DNA of 6,995 bases from assembly GCA_013289785.1 (NCBI GenBank), contig JABCZE010000079.1, positions 1 to 6,995 on the forward strand. The letters run 5' to 3'. The notes under the pieces are model-generated. The model did not search any database. It worked only from the letters and a program-made list of their open reading frames with translations, and was not told the origin of the DNA. The position numbers and the translations under genes were made by a program. Each line of letters starts with the position of its first letter. Position 1 is the first letter of the stretch. Source of the stretch: Vulcanimicrobiota bacterium (lineage in GTDB: Bacteria > Vulcanimicrobiota > Vulcanimicrobiia > Vulcanimicrobiales > Vulcanimicrobiaceae). Positions 5,830 through 6,995 of this stretch are shown in pieces.

Positions 5830-6057
5830 CTATCCCGACGTGATGGGATGAATCAAGCTGAAGAACCATCCGAAGATTTGGTCAACGATGAAAACGAAGG
5901 CGCCAATGCCCACGACCAGCGAGATCGTGAGAATCGTCGCCGAGATCCATTCCTCGCGCGTCGGCCACGTGACGCGCCGAAGCTCCGCGATGACGCCGCG
6001 GACGAAATCGCCGCCCGCCATGGACTGGGCCGTTCGCTTTTGCTGTTCGTTCACCAA
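5830..6057 (-). CDS. secE: Preprotein translocase subunit SecE
   Basis: 75 residues, the short single-helix form found in most non-enteric bacteria. SecE is the essential clamp subunit of the SecYEG channel in the inner membrane. The amphipathic cytoplasmic helix includes F-V-R-G-V-I-A-E-L-R-R-V-T-W-P-T-R-E-E (18-36), the family hallmark, followed by one transmembrane helix (about 42-66). The start is TTG 6057-6055, with AAGG 7 nt upstream; a GTG at 6054-6052 is the next codon, with 10-nt spacing. The two starts differ by one residue. The gene begins only 19 nt after the tRNA-Trp 3' end and its TAG touches the nusG ATG. Confidence 0.95.
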   Translation of the reverse strand: MVNEQQKRTAQSMAGGDFVRGVIAELRRVTWPTREEWISATILTISLVVGIGAFVFIVDQIFGWFFSLIHPITSG

Positions 6058-6076
6058 AGGTTTACCTTAAAAAATG

Positions 6077-6149
6077 CAGGGCGGACAGGACTCGAACCTG
6101 CAACAACTGGTTTTGGAGACCAGGACTCTACCAATTGAGCTACCGCCCT
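6077..6149 (-). tRNA. trnW: tRNA-Trp (anticodon CCA)
   Basis: A 73-nt cloverleaf reads from A at 6149 to discriminator G at 6077. The acceptor stem AGGGCGG (6149-6143) pairs fully with CCGCCCT (6084-6078). The D stem GCTC/GAGT, the anticodon stem CTGGT/ACCAG with loop CTCCAAA (anticodon at 6116-6114), and the T arm GCAGG-TTCGAGT-CCTGT are all intact. G73 and the A1-U72 pair match known bacterial tRNA-Trp. CCA is not encoded (genomic CAT follows), so it must be added. The gene sits between rpmG and secE; it shares two bases with the rpmG stop codon and is followed by T6 (6074-6069). Confidence 0.97.
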
Positions 6150-6312
6150 ATCTCGTTTCCCTATGCGGTTTGTGGCATCGGCAGAAGCGGCAATATTTGC
6201 TGAGCTCCAGCCGGTCCGTGGTCTTCTGCTTATTCTTTTGCGTGTTGTAGTTCCGGCGCTTGCACTCCGTGCACGCCAGGACGACCATCACGCGTGATTC
6301 TTTCTTTGCCAT
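6148..6312 (-). CDS. rpmG: Ribosomal protein bL33, zinc-ribbon (C+) form
   Basis: 54 residues, typical for L33, a small protein of the 50S subunit near the E site. It starts [20 protein letters not shown] and ends with the family-typical H-R-E-T-R. Cysteines C14-x2-C17 and C41-x2-C44 form the four-Cys zinc site of the C+ paralogue; C46 is extra. ATG 6312-6310 has only a weak purine stretch (AAAAG) upstream, but the N-terminus is standard. TAG occupies 6150-6148, so its last two bases are the first two bases of the tRNA-Trp gene. It is the first gene after the promoter at 6367-6395. Being only 54 codons, it is easily missed in ORF scans. Confidence 0.96.
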   Translation of the reverse strand: MAKKESRVMVVLACTECKRRNYNTQKNKQKTTDRLELSKYCRFCRCHKPHRETR

Positions 6313-6338
6313 CTTTTAGTCTATCACAACATTAAGAA

Positions 6339-6357
6339 AACGGACCGGCGGTCCGTT
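6339..6357. repeat. 19-bp perfect palindrome at the predicted start of the rpmG transcript
   Basis: The plus strand reads AACGGACCGGCGGTCCGTT: two 9-bp arms around a single central base. It lies about 3 to 21 bases downstream of the predicted transcription start (near 6360). Symmetry and location fit an operator for a dimeric repressor. As RNA from the minus strand it gives an 8-bp stem with a 3-nt loop followed by a T-rich TTTTCTT, so an early attenuator or 5'-stabilising hairpin is the alternative. Confidence 0.6.
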
Positions 6358-6366
6358 CAAGCCACA

Positions 6367-6395
6367 ATGCTACCACACCCCGCCCCCCCTTTCAA
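6367..6395 (-). promoter_or_regulatory. Sigma70-type promoter for the rpmG-tRNA-secE-nusG-rplK-rplA transcript
   Basis: On the minus strand TTGAAA (6395-6390) and TAGCAT (6372-6367) are spaced by exactly 17 nt; each box matches four of six consensus bases. The predicted start is near 6360, giving a leader of about 48 nt before rpmG. The spacer is strikingly G-rich. The 19-bp palindrome follows immediately. Confidence 0.7.
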
Positions 6396-6410
6396 TGGCC
6401 TCGACCCCCC

Positions 6411-6458
6411 ATGTCATCCTGAGCGCAGTAATGTCATCCTGAGCGCAGTCGAAGGACG
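6411..6458. repeat. Tandem partial copy of a dispersed-type intergenic repeat
   Basis: ATGTCATCCTGAGCGCAGT occurs at 6411-6429 and again at 6431-6449, period 20 with one differing base at the unit end. The second copy continues as CGAAGGACG. The full unit resembles the short repeat (translated on the opposite strand as R-P-S-T-A-L-R-M-T) that I know from intergenic regions of many soil and candidate-phylum genomes. TCATCCT and AGGACGA within copy two can form a seven-position stem with one mismatch. Confidence 0.7.
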
Positions 6459-6539
6459 AAGGGCAACTAAGCAACCAACCGTCGCAGTTGGCGCCCTCGG
6501 CAGGCATACCGGGGCGACCTTTCGGATAGCGGTTCCACA

Positions 6540-6995
6540 ATGGTGCCCCTCGCTGCGCTGTTCGCTATCCTGGCCGTGGCGTCGCCAAGCCCGGCTCCCC
6601 AGGCCGGCGCGACGCCGGCTCCAGCAAGGAGCAGACGTGATCCTTGCGGCGGCTCGCAAGAGCTGCTCAAGAAATATCTCGCCGCGTCCCCGTGCGTTTT
6701 CGTTGCGGGTCAGGCGAGTCTACAAGCTACGTACGCGACGACCGTCATCCCCGCTGACGTCCTGCTCGATCTGGGCGGCTCGACTCAACCCGCGCGCGCG
6801 AATCGGTCGGCGATCGGCTATCCGGGAGCCCTGATCAACGTCGGCATATCCCAAAATGCGCAAATAACGATTCTGCCGCCGTCCTTCTCGCAGCTGTCGA
6901 GTGCGACGCGCGGAACGCTGGCCGCCGGCGCTACCGACATGCAGTTTTGGTACAAGCAACTGATCTACGTCGATGGCGCTCGCGGAATTCTCGGT
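6540..6995 (+). CDS. Secreted protein, N-terminal part (runs off right edge); possibly an outer-membrane-type protein
   Basis: The plus frame opens at ATG 6540 and stays open to the window end, 152 codons; the 3' part is missing. The start M-V-P-L-A-A-L-F-A-I-L-A-V-A-S gives a hydrophobic export-like segment but lacks the usual basic residues. A Pro/Ala linker follows (16-31), then C-G-G (36-38). The region 56-152 has alternating hydrophobic residues suggesting beta strands, for example Y-P-G-A-L-I-N-V-G-I (92-101) and A-T-D-M-Q-F-W-Y-K-Q-L-I-Y (132-144). The last pattern (G-A-T-D-x-x-F-x-Y-K) resembles transporter/MetA-pathway beta-barrel proteins; this is weak. No in-frame ATG, GTG or TTG occurs between the preceding stop (6468-6470) and 6540, though GTG at 6543 is possible. 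No promoter or strong Shine-Dalgarno was found. It is divergent from rpmG. Confidence 0.6.
   Translation, partial: MVPLAALFAILAVASPSPAPQAGATPAPARSRRDPCGGSQELLKKYLAASPCVFVAGQASLQATYATTVIPADVLLDLGGSTQPARANRSAIGYPGALINVGISQNAQITILPPSFSQLSSATRGTLAAGATDMQFWYKQLIYVDGARGILG

Noticed and set aside
6069..6084. tRNA acceptor stem followed by T6 as an intrinsic terminator
   Set aside because: The T-run lies between the tRNA and the secE ribosome-binding site in a conserved operon order; the adjacent stem arm belongs to the cloverleaf, so termination here would cut off secE-nusG.
5080..6138. Long plus-strand open frame of 352 codons
   Set aside because: It is antisense to nusG, secE and the tRNA; its end translates the reverse complement of the tRNA (T-G-L-E-P-A-T), a well-known false ORF signature.
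6524..6570. Inverted repeat GGATAGCG/CGCTATCC across the start of the right-edge gene
   Set aside because: Eight bases per arm with a 31-nt spacer is not strong enough to separate from chance in GC-rich DNA.
6603..6619. GCCGGCG/CGCCGGC hairpin
   Set aside because: It lies within codons of the Pro/Ala linker and is explained by low-complexity GC-rich coding sequence.
6367..6834. Plus-strand open frame of 155 codons, and minus-strand frames at 6414-6670
   Set aside because: They run through the repeat and promoter; the minus frames give the R-P-S-T-A-L-R-M-T peptide typical of translated intergenic repeat. The frame from 6540 has a better protein pattern.

Overview
This is a GC-rich bacterial chromosome segment. 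Its core is a translation/transcription housekeeping cluster on the minus strand. In transcription order (right to left) it reads rpmG (L33), tRNA-Trp(CCA), secE, nusG, rplK (L11), rplA (L1), then a plus-strand beta-carbonic anhydrase gene, then rplJ (L10) and rplL (L7/L12). The ribosomal, secE and nusG genes are recognisable from family motifs. The organism cannot be named from the sequence. The partial secreted protein at the right edge and the DoxX-like protein at the left edge resemble proteins I associate with Candidatus Eremiobacterota (WPS-2) and similar soil phyla; this is a tentative inference.

Layout, left to right. 1-400: partial DoxX-like membrane protein (minus). 438-462: very GC-rich hairpin. 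466-1578: secreted protein with two Ig-like/BsuPI-like domains (minus). 1578-2027: multi-pass membrane protein resembling the CcdC/DUF1453 group (minus), whose stop overlaps the next start. 2039-2058: near-perfect palindrome. 2087-3002: rplL and rplJ (minus). 3003-3204: promoter, L10-type leader RNA and a strong intrinsic terminator, together an attenuator candidate. 3229-3822: beta-carbonic anhydrase (plus). 3874-5829: rplA, rplK and nusG (minus). 5830-6312: secE, tRNA-Trp and rpmG (minus). 6339-6395: palindrome and sigma70-like promoter for the rpmG operon. 6411-6458: tandem copy of a dispersed-type intergenic repeat. 6540-6995: start of a secreted protein (plus, runs off the edge).

How it works together. 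One transcript from about 6360 probably carries rpmG-tRNA-secE-nusG-rplK-rplA, with very tight or overlapping junctions. A second transcript from about 3168 probably carries rplJ-rplL under L10 feedback, perhaps continuing into the membrane and secreted protein genes. Two departures from the common gene order stand out: the carbonic anhydrase gene separates rplKA from rplJL, and rpoBC does not follow rplL. I see no defence system, CRISPR array, insertion sequence or phage genes. The points most worth checking are the rpmG stop codon that lies inside the 5' end of the tRNA, and the L10 leader/terminator with its competing pairing.
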